From: AG25 sp035518815
Lineage (GTDB): Bacteria; Gemmatimonadota; Gemmatimonadetes; Gemmatimonadales; GWC2-71-9
Length of the DNA stretch: 64,000 bases
Direction: 5' to 3'
Assembly: GCA_035518815.1 (NCBI GenBank)
Contig: DATIXG010000117.1
Location: forward strand, 10,719-74,718
Of this stretch, positions 33,261 to 42,621 are shown piece by piece. The notes under the pieces are model-generated. The model did not search any database. It was not told where the DNA came from and saw nothing but the letters and a program-made list of their open reading frames with translations. The first letter of the stretch is position 1, and the number at the start of each line of letters is the position of its first letter. Position numbers and translations under genes: made by a program.

Positions 33261-33365
33261 CGCGGCTGAAGCCGCGGCTCGGCGTCTGCCGCTGAAGCGG
33301 CCGCGCTATGCCCGTTTACGGGCAGGTGCCGAGCCGCGAGTTTACTCGCGCGTTGCCGAGCCGCA
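33261..33365. repeat. hairpin cluster repeat, copy 1 (upstream of folP)
   Basis: Four short perfect hairpins: CGCGGC-TGAA-GCCGCG (33261-33276), GCCGC-TGAA-GCGGC (33288-33301), TGCCCG-TTTA-CGGGCA (33309-33324) and CGCGAG-TTTA-CTCGCG (33335-33350). GCTCGGC at 33277 and GCCGAGC near 33330 and 33356 give an overall inverted layout. The same architecture is found at 35369-35470. It occupies most of the 172-base gap before folP; no promoter boxes are evident. Confidence 0.8.
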
Positions 33366-33383
33366 CCTTTCCTCTCGCATTCA

Positions 33384-34553
33384 ATGAAGGTCACGAAGCT
33401 CGCGTCGCACACTCCTGAAGCGGTGCGCGCCGCGCTCGCGGCCCGCGGGTGGGATGCGGGACCCGCGTGGCTCGCCGCCACCGGAGTGCAGCCCCTGCTG
33501 GTCCTCCTCGAAGAGATCACCGAATCCGAACGGGAAGGCCTCGTCCACTGGGGCGCCCGCGCGGGCGCCGACGTTCTCACTGGCCCGGGCTGGGCCCTGG
33601 TCGGCACGGCGGCGAGCCGGCTCGCGCCGCTCGCCCGCCCGGACCGGGTCCCCGAGCTTCTGGCAGGCCTCGCGCCGGAAATCGCCCGCTTTCTCAGCGG
33701 GTACGCCGAGCCGCCGCGAGAATGGGCCATCGGCGGGGGCGCCGCGCTGCGGGTCGATCGCCCGGTGCTGATCGGCGTCGTGAACGTCACGCCGGATTCG
33801 TTTTCCGACGGTGGCCGGTTCAACGCCGTAGAAGCGGCCGTGGCGCACGCCGAGCGGTTGAAGGCCGACGGCTGCGACCTGCTCGATGTGGGCGGGGAGT
33901 CCACCCGGCCCGGCGCGGTGCGCGTGGCGGAGAGCGAGGAGCGCGAGCGGGTAGTCCCCGTGATCGCCGAGCTCGTGCGCCGCGGACTCGGGCCCATCTC
34001 GGTCGACACCCGGAAGGGCGAGGTGGCGCGGGCGGCGATCGGCGCGGGCGCGGCGGTGGTGAACGACGTGTCCGGCGGAGCATTCGATCCCGCGCTGCTC
34101 GGCGTGGCCGCTCGGGCAGGGGTGGGGGTGATCCTCATGCACATGCGGGGGACGCCCGAAACGATGGATGGCCTCGCGACCTACGCGGACGTGGCGGTAG
34201 AGGTCGCGGGCGAGCTGCGGGCGGCGGCGGGCCGGGCGGAGGAGGCGGGTGTGGACCGCGAGCGCATCGTGCTCGACCCGGGGTTCGGGTTCGCCAAGAC
34301 GTCCGCTCACAACTTCCGGCTGCTCGATGAACTGGCGGCGGTGGTGGGCTTGGGCTATCCTGTAGCGATCGGCCCCTCGCGCAAGCGGTTTCTCGGCGCG
34401 GCCACGGGACGACCCGTGGACGACCGCGACCGCGCCACCGCCGTGGCCTGCGCCCTCGCCTGGGAGCGGGGCGCCCGGCTGTTCCGGGTCCACGACGTGA
34501 CCCTCGCCCGCGAGGCGCTCAGCGTGGCCAACGCGACGATGCACCCAACGTGA
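33384..34553 (+). CDS. folP: dihydropteroate synthase
   Basis: Condenses p-aminobenzoate with dihydropterin pyrophosphate in folate synthesis. 389 residues; the DHPS barrel starts about residue 130 with LIGVVNVTPDSFSDGGRF, then DLLDVGGESTRPGA, SVDTRKGEVARAAI, VNDVSGG, LDPGFGFAKT and GPSRKRFLG, all family signatures. The first 125 residues are an extension not needed for catalysis and rich in Ala/Leu, longer than in the usual 280-residue enzymes. ATG start. Overlaps cdaA by 4 bases; the folP-cdaA pairing recurs in bacteria. Confidence 0.95.
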   Translation: MKVTKLASHTPEAVRAALAARGWDAGPAWLAATGVQPLLVLLEEITESEREGLVHWGARAGADVLTGPGWALVGTAASRLAPLARPDRVPELLAGLAPEIARFLSGYAEPPREWAIGGGAALRVDRPVLIGVVNVTPDSFSDGGRFNAVEAAVAHAERLKADGCDLLDVGGESTRPGAVRVAESEERERVVPVIAELVRRGLGPISVDTRKGEVARAAIGAGAAVVNDVSGGAFDPALLGVAARAGVGVILMHMRGTPETMDGLATYADVAVEVAGELRAAAGRAEEAGVDRERIVLDPGFGFAKTSAHNFRLLDELAAVVGLGYPVAIGPSRKRFLGAATGRPVDDRDRATAVACALAWERGARLFRVHDVTLAREALSVANATMHPT

Positions 34554-35350
34554 GCTTCGAGTCCTTTCGGTTCCTGATCCCGCCCCTGTGGCCGGACGTC
34601 GTCGAGATCATCCTCGTCGCGTTCGTGATTTATCGTTTCCTCCTGTTTCTCGTCGGCACGCGGGCGATGCAGATCGTGGTCGGCGTGATGATTCTCTCGA
34701 TCGCCTACTTCGTGGCACTCGTCGCCAAGTTCCAGATGATCAGCTTCCTCCTGTCCGTGGTCTTCACCTACGGCGCGTTCGCCGCGGTCGTCGTGTTCCA
34801 GCCCGAGCTGCGGAACGCGCTGGCCCGGCTCGGCCAGTCGCGCTTGATGCGCCGCTTCTCGCAGAGCGATCGCCAGTCGGTGGCCGAAGAGATCGCGGAA
34901 GCGATGGACCGGCTATCGCGCGCGGGGACGGGCGCCATCATCGCCGTGGAAGGCGACATCGGGCTCGAGGAGTTCATCTCCTCCGGCGTGCCGATGGAGG
35001 CGAAGGTGTCGGCTGATCTGCTGACGACCATCTTCACGCCCTACTCGCCGCTGCACGACGGCGCCGTGCTGATCCGCGGCGACCGCATCATCGGCGCGGG
35101 CTGCGTGCTCCCGCTGACCCAGTTCAAGGTGACCGACAAGTCGCTCGGCACCCGGCACCGCGCCGCGCTGGGCCTCTCCGAGGAGACGGACGCGACCGTG
35201 CTCGTCGTCTCCGAGGAGACCTCGACCATCTCGGTCGCGAGCCACGGGCTGCTGCATCGCCACCTGACCCCGGAGCAGGTGCGCGACCTGCTCTCCGGCG
35301 CCATCTCGCACCTCGAAGGCGGCGAACGGCTTATCGCGGCGGCGGGGTAG
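34550..35350 (+). CDS. cdaA: diadenylate cyclase CdaA
   Basis: Makes cyclic di-AMP from two ATP, a second messenger for potassium, osmotic and cell-wall homeostasis. 266 residues: three N-terminal TM helices (about 15-35, 40-58, 66-84), a short coiled region, then the DAC domain with LHDGAVLI (Asp170-Gly-Ala, metal binding) and GTRHRAALGLSEETDA (nucleotide binding). GTG overlaps the folP stop. No CdaR or GlmM gene is in the window. A second hairpin repeat follows 19 bases after the stop. Confidence 0.95.
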   Translation: MSFESFRFLIPPLWPDVVEIILVAFVIYRFLLFLVGTRAMQIVVGVMILSIAYFVALVAKFQMISFLLSVVFTYGAFAAVVVFQPELRNALARLGQSRLMRRFSQSDRQSVAEEIAEAMDRLSRAGTGAIIAVEGDIGLEEFISSGVPMEAKVSADLLTTIFTPYSPLHDGAVLIRGDRIIGAGCVLPLTQFKVTDKSLGTRHRAALGLSEETDATVLVVSEETSTISVASHGLLHRHLTPEQVRDLLSGAISHLEGGERLIAAAG

Positions 35351-35368
35351 TCGCGTCCCGTGGTCATC

Positions 35369-35470
35369 CCCGGGCTGAAGCCCGGGCTCGGCCGTGGGTG
35401 CGCCCTGAAGGGCGAGCGCGTTCGTCGTGCTTCAGCAGGAATTCGGGCCGAGCCCGCCCTTCAGGGCGGG
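35369..35470. repeat. hairpin cluster repeat, copy 2 (downstream of cdaA)
   Basis: Four hairpins with TGAA or TTCA loops: CCCGGGC-TGAA-GCCCGGG (35369-35386), CGCCC-TGAA-GGGCG (35401-35414), TGC-TTCA-GCA (35429-35438) and CCCGCCC-TTCA-GGGCGGG (35453-35470). GGGCTCGGCC after the first and GGGCCGAGCCC before the last are inverted, so the whole is an imperfect palindrome of about 100 bases with the same plan as the copy at 33261. No poly-T follows, but it could still slow or end transcription after cdaA. Confidence 0.8.
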
Positions 35471-35557
35471 TCTTCTAGAGTCGTTCACCCCGACCCTGAT
35501 TCAACTCCTATGCCCGTCATTGTTTCACCTCTGCCACATAGCTAACTTTTTGCGGTT

Positions 35558-36246
<689 letters not shown>

Positions 36247-36250
<4 letters not shown>

Positions 36251-36720
36251 CTGAGCCCGTCTTTCATCTCACGCCGCTCGATGTCCGCAAGCAGGAGTTC
36301 CGCCGCACGCTCCGCGGCTACGATCAGGTCGGCGTCGAGGATTTCCGGGCCCGCGTGGCCGACGAGCTGGAGCGCATCCTGCGCGACCGCTCGGTGCTCG
36401 ACGAGCGGGTGTCCGCGCTCACGGAGCAGCTGCGGGCGTTCCGCGAGCGGGAGAGCGCGATGAACGAGGCGCTCGTCGCCGCGCAGAAGATGCGGGAGGA
36501 GACCCGAGCGCTGGCGGAGCGGGAAGCGCAGACGATCGTGCGCGAGGCCGAAGGCGAGGCGCGCCGCATCGTCGATACCGCGAAGATCGCGGAAGCCGAC
36601 GTGCGCCGGCAGCTGGCGGAGACAGAGCGCCAGTTCCAGGCGTACCTCGGCGGCTTCCGCGCCCTGCTCGAGCGGCAGCTGGCCGAGCTGCGCGCGCTGG
36701 ACGGACAGCGGACGGAATGA
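36247..36720 (+). CDS. DivIVA domain protein
   Basis: 157 residues. The N-terminal lipid-binding DivIVA motif LTPLDVRKQEFRRTLRGYDQVGVEDF (in two parts around residues 8-33) is followed by an almost uninterrupted coiled coil to the end, rich in Glu/Arg/Ala heptads. DivIVA proteins mark negatively curved membrane at poles and septa and recruit partners. GTG overlaps the yggS stop and the stop overlaps punA. It is shorter than Firmicute DivIVA. Its presence in the same chromosomal region as MglA/MglB-like polarity genes may be relevant but they are 14 kb apart. Confidence 0.87.
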
Positions 36721-37523
36721 TCGCGGACGCGGTCCGTGCCGTTCAGGCGCGGACCACGCTCACCCCCGACGTCGCGGTCATTTTCGGCACGGGGTTGGGT
36801 GGCCTGGCCGACGCCATGACCGTTGCCACGCGCATCCCCTATCAGGACATCCCCGGCTTTCCCCGCGCCACGGTCGAAAGCCATGCGGGCGAGCTGCTGC
36901 TCGGCACCCTGGGCGGCCGCCGCACGGTCGCGATGCGCGGGCGCTTTCATCGCTACGAGGGCTACACGCTCCAGCAGATCGCGCATCCGGTGCGCGTCAT
37001 GCGGGCGCTGGGGGCGCGGATTCTCATCGCCTCGAATGCAGCGGGCGGGATGCATCCCCTCTGGCGGCCCGGCGACCTCATGCTGATCGCCGACCACATC
37101 AACCTGCTCGGCGACAATCCCCTCGTGGGCCCGAACGACGACCGCGTCGGGCCGCGGTTCCCGGACATGTCCGCACCCTACGACGCCGAGCTGCGCGGGC
37201 TCGCGCGCGCGGTCGCGCTCGAGCAGGGGCTGACCCTGCGTGAAGGCGTCTACGTCGCCGTGAGCGGGCCCAATCTCGAGACCCGGGCGGAGTACCGCAT
37301 GCTGCGGTTCCTCGGGGCCGACGTGGTCGGGATGAGTACCGTGCCCGAGGTGATCGCGGCGGTGCACGCCGGCATGCGGGTGCTCGGCATCTCGATCATC
37401 ACGGATCAGTGCCTCCCGGACGCGCTCGAGCCGGCGACCGTGGAGAAGATCATCGCCGTGGCGCAGGGGGCGGAGCCCGCGCTGTCGGCCCTCGTGCGGG
37501 GCGTGCTGGAGCGCCTCACCTGA
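36717..37523 (+). CDS. punA: purine-nucleoside phosphorylase
   Basis: Phosphorolysis of inosine/guanosine to base and ribose 1-phosphate. 268 residues, trimeric PNP class: VIFGTGLGGLADAM, IPGFPRATVESHAGELLLG, MRGRFHRYEGYTLQQIAHPVR split by normal spacing, SNAAGGMHP, GPNLETRAEYR and VGMSTVPEVIAA. The specificity loop reads ITDQCLPDAL where many bacterial and mammalian PNPs have TNLAAG, so the purine preference is uncertain and an MTA-like activity cannot be excluded. Overlaps divIVA (ATGA) and abuts ileS (TGATG). Confidence 0.92.
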   Translation: MIADAVRAVQARTTLTPDVAVIFGTGLGGLADAMTVATRIPYQDIPGFPRATVESHAGELLLGTLGGRRTVAMRGRFHRYEGYTLQQIAHPVRVMRALGARILIASNAAGGMHPLWRPGDLMLIADHINLLGDNPLVGPNDDRVGPRFPDMSAPYDAELRGLARAVALEQGLTLREGVYVAVSGPNLETRAEYRMLRFLGADVVGMSTVPEVIAAVHAGMRVLGISIITDQCLPDALEPATVEKIIAVAQGAEPALSALVRGVLERLT

Positions 37524-40500
37524 TGCCCTTTCCACCGCTCGACCTCAAGGTCACGGCGGACGCGCTCGAAAAGCAGCTGCTCGCGACATGGAAACACGAG
37601 CGCCTGTTCGAGCGCACCATGGAGGCGGCGCGCTACGGGCCCCCGTTCGTGTTTTACGAGGGGCCGCCGACCGCCAACGGCCGGCCGGGCATCCACCACG
37701 TGTTCGCCCGCACCATCAAGGATCTCGTGTGCCGCTATCACGCGATGCTCGGCCAGGCGGTGACGCGCATCGCGGGATGGGACACGCACGGCCTCCCGGT
37801 CGAGATCGAGATCGAGAAGCAGCTGAACATCAGCGGCAAGAAGCAGATCGAAGCGTACGGCATCGAGGCCTTCAATCGGCTGTGCCGCGAGAGCGTGTTC
37901 ACCTATAAAGCCGACTGGGAGGCGCTCTCCGACCGGATCGGCTACTGGCTCGACTACGAACACGCCTACATCACCTACACGAACGAGTACGTCGAAACCG
38001 TGTGGTGGCTGCTCAAACGGCTGTACGACAAGGCGCTGCTCTACCGCGGCCACAAGGTGCTGCCGTACTGCCCGCGCTGCGAGACGGCGCTCTCGTCACA
38101 CGAGCTGGCGCAGGGCTACGAGACAGTACAGACGAACTCGGTGTACGTGACCTTCCCGCTCGACGGAGAGCCGCGCCGCCAGCTGGTCGTCTGGACCACG
38201 ACGCCGTGGACACTCCTGTCCAACGTGGCCGTAGCGGTGCATCCGGATCTCGAGTACGGCGAGTACGAGCTCGACGGCACCCAGTACATCATCGCAGTGG
38301 CGCGCGCCGGGGACGTGCGCGTGGGACACCGCGCCATCGCCGAGGGCCACCGGGTTGCGACGCACAGGGGCCGCGATCTGACGGGGAAACGGTACACGCG
38401 CCCGCTCGACGTCGTGCCGCTGCCGTCGGAAGGCAAGCGGGCCGTGGTCATCGCGGGCGCGTTCGTATCGGCGGACGAAGGGTCGGGGCTCGTCCACATG
38501 GCCCCCGCGTTCGGCGCGGACGACTACCAGGCGGCGCAGCAGAACGGCCTGGCGTTCGTGAATCCTGTTGCGGCCGACGGCACGTTCCAGGACACACGTT
38601 GGCCCGAAATCAACGGCAAGCTGGTCACGGATAAGGAAACGAACCGGCTCATCATCGACCGCTTGAAGCGCGACGGCCGCTGGCTCGAGACGCGCCCGCA
38701 CTCGCACAGCTATCCCTTCTGCTGGCGGTGCGACTCGGCCCTGATTTACTACGCCAGAACGTCGTGGTTCGTCCGTACCACGGCCGTCAAATCCCGGATG
38801 CTCGAGGTGAACGGGCAGGTCGAGTGGCATCCACCCGAGGTGGGGTCGGGGCGCTTCGGCGAGTGGCTCGCGAACAACGTGGATTGGGCGTTGTCGCGCG
38901 ACCGCTACTGGGGCACGCCGCTGCCGGTGTGGGAATGCGATCGCCAGCCGGAGCACCGCGAGGTGATGGGGTCCTACGCCGAGCTGTTCGAGCAGGGCGG
39001 CAAGCCGACGGGCGACTTCGATCCCCATCGTCCGTACATCGACGCATACAAGTGGTCGTGCAAGACCTGCGGCGGCACGATGCGGCGCACCCCCGAGGTG
39101 ATCGACGCCTGGTTCGACTCGGGAGCGATGCCGTACGCCCAGTGGCACTATCCGTTTGCGCACCAGGCGGAGTTTCAGGCCCATTTCCCCGCCGACTTCA
39201 TCTGCGAGGGCGTCGATCAGACACGGGGCTGGTTCTATTCACTGCTCGCGATCGGCGCGGCTGCCTTCGATCAGGGCGTCTACCGCAACGTCGTCGTAAA
39301 CGAGCTGGTGCTCGACGCGCAGGGGCAGAAGATGTCGAAGAGCCGGGGCAACGTCGTGAACCCGTGGCAGGTGATCGAGGAATCCGGGGCCGACGCCGTG
39401 CGGCTGTATCTCCTGGGTCAAAGCCAGGTGTGGGTGCCCAAGCGCTTCGACGTCGCACAGATCCGCGAGCTGGTCAGCGGTCCCGTGAACGCGTTGCGAA
39501 ACACGTACGGCTTCTTCGCGTTGTATGCCGAGGAATGGACCCCGGCGACCCCAACGCCGCCGGTGGCACAGCGCCCGCTCGTGGATCGCTGGCTGCTGGC
39601 CCGCCTCGACGAGACCGTCGCGGCGGTGCGGGAAGCCTGGAACGGCTACGACGTCACCGCCGGCGTCCGCGCGATTCTCGACTTCGTGCAGGAGGACGTG
39701 TCCCGCTGGTATGTGCGAGCGAACCGGGCACGGTTCTGGGCTCCGGATCGCGCGGCCGACCCGGCCGCGCTCGCGACGCTCTACGAGGCCCTCGTGGCGG
39801 CGGCCCGGTTGCTCGCGCCGGCAGCGCCGTTCCTGGCGGATTGGCTGCACCGCGCGCTGGTGGGAACCTCGGTGCATCTCGCTTCGTTTCCAGCCGACCA
39901 GGGGCGGCGGGAGCCCGAGCTGGTGACGGCCATGGCGGCGGTGCGGCGGCTGGCTTCGCTGGCCCGGGCGGCGCGCGAGGCGCGCAACCTCCGGGTGCGC
40001 CAGCCGGTAGCCAAGATCCAGGTGGCCGTGCCCCCCGCCGTGAAGGGCCCGCTCTTGAGGGACCTGTTAGATATCTTGGCTGCCGAAGTCAACGCCAAGG
40101 ATTATGAAGTCGTCGCTTCGGACCACGAGCTGGTGACGCCGCGCGGCAAGGCGAACTTCCGCTCCCTCGGGAAGCGCTACGGCAAGGACACCCCGCGCGC
40201 GGCGGCCGTGGCGGCGGAGCTCGGTGCCGAGCAGCTGCTGGCGCTCGAGCGGGGCGAGACGGTGCGGCGCGGGGAGTACGAGTTTCAGCCCGAGGACGTG
40301 ACGGTGACCCGCGAGGTGAAGAGCGACTGGGTGGTGGAGGCCGACGGGCCGTACGTGGTGGCGCTCGACCCGCGGCTCACCGACGACCTGGTACAGGAAG
40401 GCCTGGCGCGCGAGGTGGTGAACCGCGTACAGCGGCTCCGCAAGGACGCGGGCTACGATTTCTCGACCCGCATCGAGCTGAGCCTGTCGGGCGCCGCGGA

Positions 40501-40678
40501 CGTGCTGGCGGCCACCGAGGCGTTTCAGGAGTTCGTGGAGGGCGAGACGTTGGCGCGCCGGACGCAGCTCGGCGCCGTGCTCGAAGACGCCGACGTGACG
40601 CGAGAGCTGGACATCGAAGGACGCCGCGTGACCATCGCGCTGCGACGCTATGACGGACGAAAGGGCGGAACCCGATAA
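37523..40678 (+). CDS. ileS: isoleucyl-tRNA synthetase (type 2-like)
   Basis: Charges tRNA-Ile. 1051 residues from an ATG overlapping the punA stop. Class I motifs: GPPTANGRPGIHH (HIGH region) near residue 45 and KMSKS at 603-607. CP1 editing domain visible with WTTTPWTL and a GSGLVHMAPAFGADDYQ stretch. The long form and these motif variants fit the eukaryote-like IleRS2 clade, whose members are typically insensitive to mupirocin (family knowledge, not shown here). The C-terminal anticodon-binding region ends TIALRRYDGR. The stop overlaps the dksA-like ATG by one base. Confidence 0.96.
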   Translation: MPFPPLDLKVTADALEKQLLATWKHERLFERTMEAARYGPPFVFYEGPPTANGRPGIHHVFARTIKDLVCRYHAMLGQAVTRIAGWDTHGLPVEIEIEKQLNISGKKQIEAYGIEAFNRLCRESVFTYKADWEALSDRIGYWLDYEHAYITYTNEYVETVWWLLKRLYDKALLYRGHKVLPYCPRCETALSSHELAQGYETVQTNSVYVTFPLDGEPRRQLVVWTTTPWTLLSNVAVAVHPDLEYGEYELDGTQYIIAVARAGDVRVGHRAIAEGHRVATHRGRDLTGKRYTRPLDVVPLPSEGKRAVVIAGAFVSADEGSGLVHMAPAFGADDYQAAQQNGLAFVNPVAADGTFQDTRWPEINGKLVTDKETNRLIIDRLKRDGRWLETRPHSHSYPFCWRCDSALIYYARTSWFVRTTAVKSRMLEVNGQVEWHPPEVGSGRFGEWLANNVDWALSRDRYWGTPLPVWECDRQPEHREVMGSYAELFEQGGKPTGDFDPHRPYIDAYKWSCKTCGGTMRRTPEVIDAWFDSGAMPYAQWHYPFAHQAEFQAHFPADFICEGVDQTRGWFYSLLAIGAAAFDQGVYRNVVVNELVLDAQGQKMSKSRGNVVNPWQVIEESGADAVRLYLLGQSQVWVPKRFDVAQIRELVSGPVNALRNTYGFFALYAEEWTPATPTPPVAQRPLVDRWLLARLDETVAAVREAWNGYDVTAGVRAILDFVQEDVSRWYVRANRARFWAPDRAADPAALATLYEALVAAARLLAPAAPFLADWLHRALVGTSVHLASFPADQGRREPELVTAMAAVRRLASLARAAREARNLRVRQPVAKIQVAVPPAVKGPLLRDLLDILAAEVNAKDYEVVASDHELVTPRGKANFRSLGKRYGKDTPRAAAVAAELGAEQLLALERGETVRRGEYEFQPEDVTVTREVKSDWVVEADGPYVVALDPRLTDDLVQEGLAREVVNRVQRLRKDAGYDFSTRIELSLSGAADVLAATEAFQEFVEGETLARRTQLGAVLEDADVTRELDIEGRRVTIALRRYDGRKGGTR

Positions 40679-41106
40679 TGCCGGCGAAATCGAAAGCCAA
40701 GACCAAGACCAAGAGCAAGGGCCTCGGCAAGAAGCAGCTCGCCCACCTCGAGAAGCGGCTGCTGGAAGAGCGCGCGCGCGTCATGAAGGAACTCGGGTAT
40801 TACGGCGAGTCCTTCAACTCGAGCCTCCAGGCATCCGACGGCGATCTGTCCAGCTACTCCTTCCACATGGCGGACCAGGGCACCGACGCTATGGAGCGCG
40901 AGAAGGCGTTCCTGTTCGCGTCGCAGGAGGGCCGTTACCTCTGGCACGTGAACCAGGCCCTGCGCCGCCTCTACCAGGCGCCGGAGAAGTTCGGCATGTG
41001 CGAGCAGTGCGGGGAAGAGATCAGCTTCGAGCGGCTGGACGCGCTGCCGCACGCCCGGCTGTGCATCAAGTGCAAGGCGAGGGAGGAAGATGGCAAGCGG
41101 CGCTGA
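40678..41106 (+). CDS. DksA/TraR-type C4 zinc-finger protein
   Basis: 142 residues. Very basic Lys-rich N-terminus (1-20), a helical coiled-coil stretch (about 20-105) and the DksA/TraR C4 finger CEQCGEEI ... LPHARLCIKCK. DksA-type proteins enter the RNA polymerase secondary channel with ppGpp; the acidic tip needed for that (DxxDxA) is represented only by ADQGTDAME, so activity is uncertain. ATG shares one base with the ileS stop; it overlaps lspA by 17 bases. The ileS-dksA/traR-lspA order is common outside Proteobacteria. Confidence 0.9.
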   Translation: MPAKSKAKTKTKSKGLGKKQLAHLEKRLLEERARVMKELGYYGESFNSSLQASDGDLSSYSFHMADQGTDAMEREKAFLFASQEGRYLWHVNQALRRLYQAPEKFGMCEQCGEEISFERLDALPHARLCIKCKAREEDGKRR

Positions 41107-41605
41107 CCGCCGGCACTTCTGGGCGACGGCGGCCGCGATCGTCGTCGCCGACGTGGTAACGAAGCTCGTCGCGGTCTCCTATCTCACCCGCCACCAGCCG
41201 GTGTCGGTGATCGGCGATACCGTGCAGCTGCGGCTCGTCTACAACCAGTGCGCGGCCTTCGGCGTGTGCGTGGGCGAGCACTCCCGCTGGATCTTCTTCG
41301 CGCTCGCCATCGCCGCGCTGTTCGTGCTCGGCTCCATGGTGCGCGCCACGCGCCCGGGCGACAACGTGCGCATCGTCGCCCTCGCGCTCGTCTGTGCCGG
41401 CGCCCTGGGCAACCTGATCGACCGGATCCGCAACCCCCTCGGCGTGGTGGATTTCGTGGACGTCGGCATCGGGGCGCTGCGGTGGCCCACCTTCAACGTC
41501 GCCGACTCCGCCATCACGGTCGGCGCGATCGCCCTCGCCGTGTCGCTCTGGCTCGAGGGGCGGCACCAGGAGCGCGCGAAGGAGGCCCAGGCGGCCGAGC
41601 CGTGA
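41090..41605 (+). CDS. lspA: lipoprotein signal peptidase (signal peptidase II)
   Basis: Cleaves prolipoprotein signal peptides at the lipidated Cys in the inner membrane. 171 residues, four TM helices. Conserved boxes: LRLVYNQCAAFG, GNLIDRIR with catalytic Asp111, VVDFVDVG and FNVADSAITVG with catalytic Asp139; spacing matches E. coli LspA. The Asn-Thr-Gly-Ala-Ala-Phe box of most homologues reads NQCAAF here. ATG inside the dksA-like gene; stop overlaps the pseudouridine synthase (GTGA). Confidence 0.95.
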   Translation: MASGADRRHFWATAAAIVVADVVTKLVAVSYLTRHQPVSVIGDTVQLRLVYNQCAAFGVCVGEHSRWIFFALAIAALFVLGSMVRATRPGDNVRIVALALVCAGALGNLIDRIRNPLGVVDFVDVGIGALRWPTFNVADSAITVGAIALAVSLWLEGRHQERAKEAQAAEP

Positions 41606-42621
41606 CCGGCACCGTGGTCACGTTCTGCGTGGCCGTCTCCGAAACCGAGCGCCTCGACCGCTTCCTCGCCGAGCAGCTGTCCCTCTCCCGCACCACCGCC
41701 GCCCGCCTGATCGCCGACAAGTGCGTGACGTCCGGCGGCCGCGCCCTGCGCGCCTCGGCGCAGCTCGCGCACGGCACCATCGTCTCCGTCACGCTCCCGC
41801 CGGCACCCGATGCGCCCCGCGCATACGCGCCGGCGCAGCGCGACCTCCGGTTCGTGTACGAAGACGAGCACCTCGCGGTGCTCGACAAGCCCGCCGGTCT
41901 CGTGGTCCACCCCGGGCCGGGTCATTGGGACGATTCACTCGTCAACGTGCTGGTGGGGCGCGGCACCGCGCTGTCGCAGGGCTCCGAGGAGGGGCGGCCG
42001 GGCATCGTACATCGGCTCGACCGCGACACGTCGGGTCTCCTGCTGATCGCGAAGACGGACGAGGCGCACCGCCGGCTGGCGCGGGCGCTCGAGCTGCGCA
42101 AGGTCGAGCGGCAATACGCGGCGCTCGCCTGGGGGCATCTCGCGAACCAGCGGGTCACGATCGAGGCGCCCATCATGCGCCATCCGTCCGACCGCCAGCG
42201 GATGGCGGTGCTGGCGGGCGGGCGGCACGCCGTCACCTACGCGACGGTCGTGGCGCGGTTCGCGCAGACCGATCTGCTGCGCCTGAAACTCGGCACCGGG
42301 CGCACGCATCAGATCCGCGTACACCTCGCGCACGTGGGCCATCCCGTGGTCGGCGACCGCGAATACGCGTTCGGCGGGAGCCGGCGCGTGACGCCGTCCG
42401 AACGCCACGACGCCGAGCGGCTCGAGGCGCTCGCTCCGCGCCAGCTGCTGCACGCCGCGGCCCTGTCGTTCGATCATCCCGTGACCGGCGCGCGCATGGC
42501 CTTGCAGTCCGAGTGGCCCGCCGACCTCCTCCCGGCGCTCGCTGAAGCGGCTCACGACGCCAATTTGCTTGCTCAACGCAACCCCTTGCAGTATTTTGGC
42601 TTCTTCGCATCGGATGAGTGA
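41602..42621 (+). CDS. rluD: RluA-family 23S rRNA pseudouridine synthase (RluD-like)
   Basis: 339 residues. N-terminal S4 RNA-binding domain (RLDRFLAEQLSLSRTTAARLI ... within 16-75), catalytic domain with GIVHRLDRDTSGLLLIAKT (catalytic Asp140), VERQYAALAWG, and LGTGRTHQIRVHLAHVGHPVVGD. The S4 plus RluA arrangement and lspA neighbour favour RluD (23S helix 69), but RluC-type specificity is possible. About 25 extra C-terminal residues after the domain. GTG overlaps lspA; the stop overlaps cheW by 8 bases, so the chemotaxis run is coupled to this housekeeping operon. Confidence 0.9.
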   Translation: MTGTVVTFCVAVSETERLDRFLAEQLSLSRTTAARLIADKCVTSGGRALRASAQLAHGTIVSVTLPPAPDAPRAYAPAQRDLRFVYEDEHLAVLDKPAGLVVHPGPGHWDDSLVNVLVGRGTALSQGSEEGRPGIVHRLDRDTSGLLLIAKTDEAHRRLARALELRKVERQYAALAWGHLANQRVTIEAPIMRHPSDRQRMAVLAGGRHAVTYATVVARFAQTDLLRLKLGTGRTHQIRVHLAHVGHPVVGDREYAFGGSRRVTPSERHDAERLEALAPRQLLHAAALSFDHPVTGARMALQSEWPADLLPALAEAAHDANLLAQRNPLQYFGFFASDE

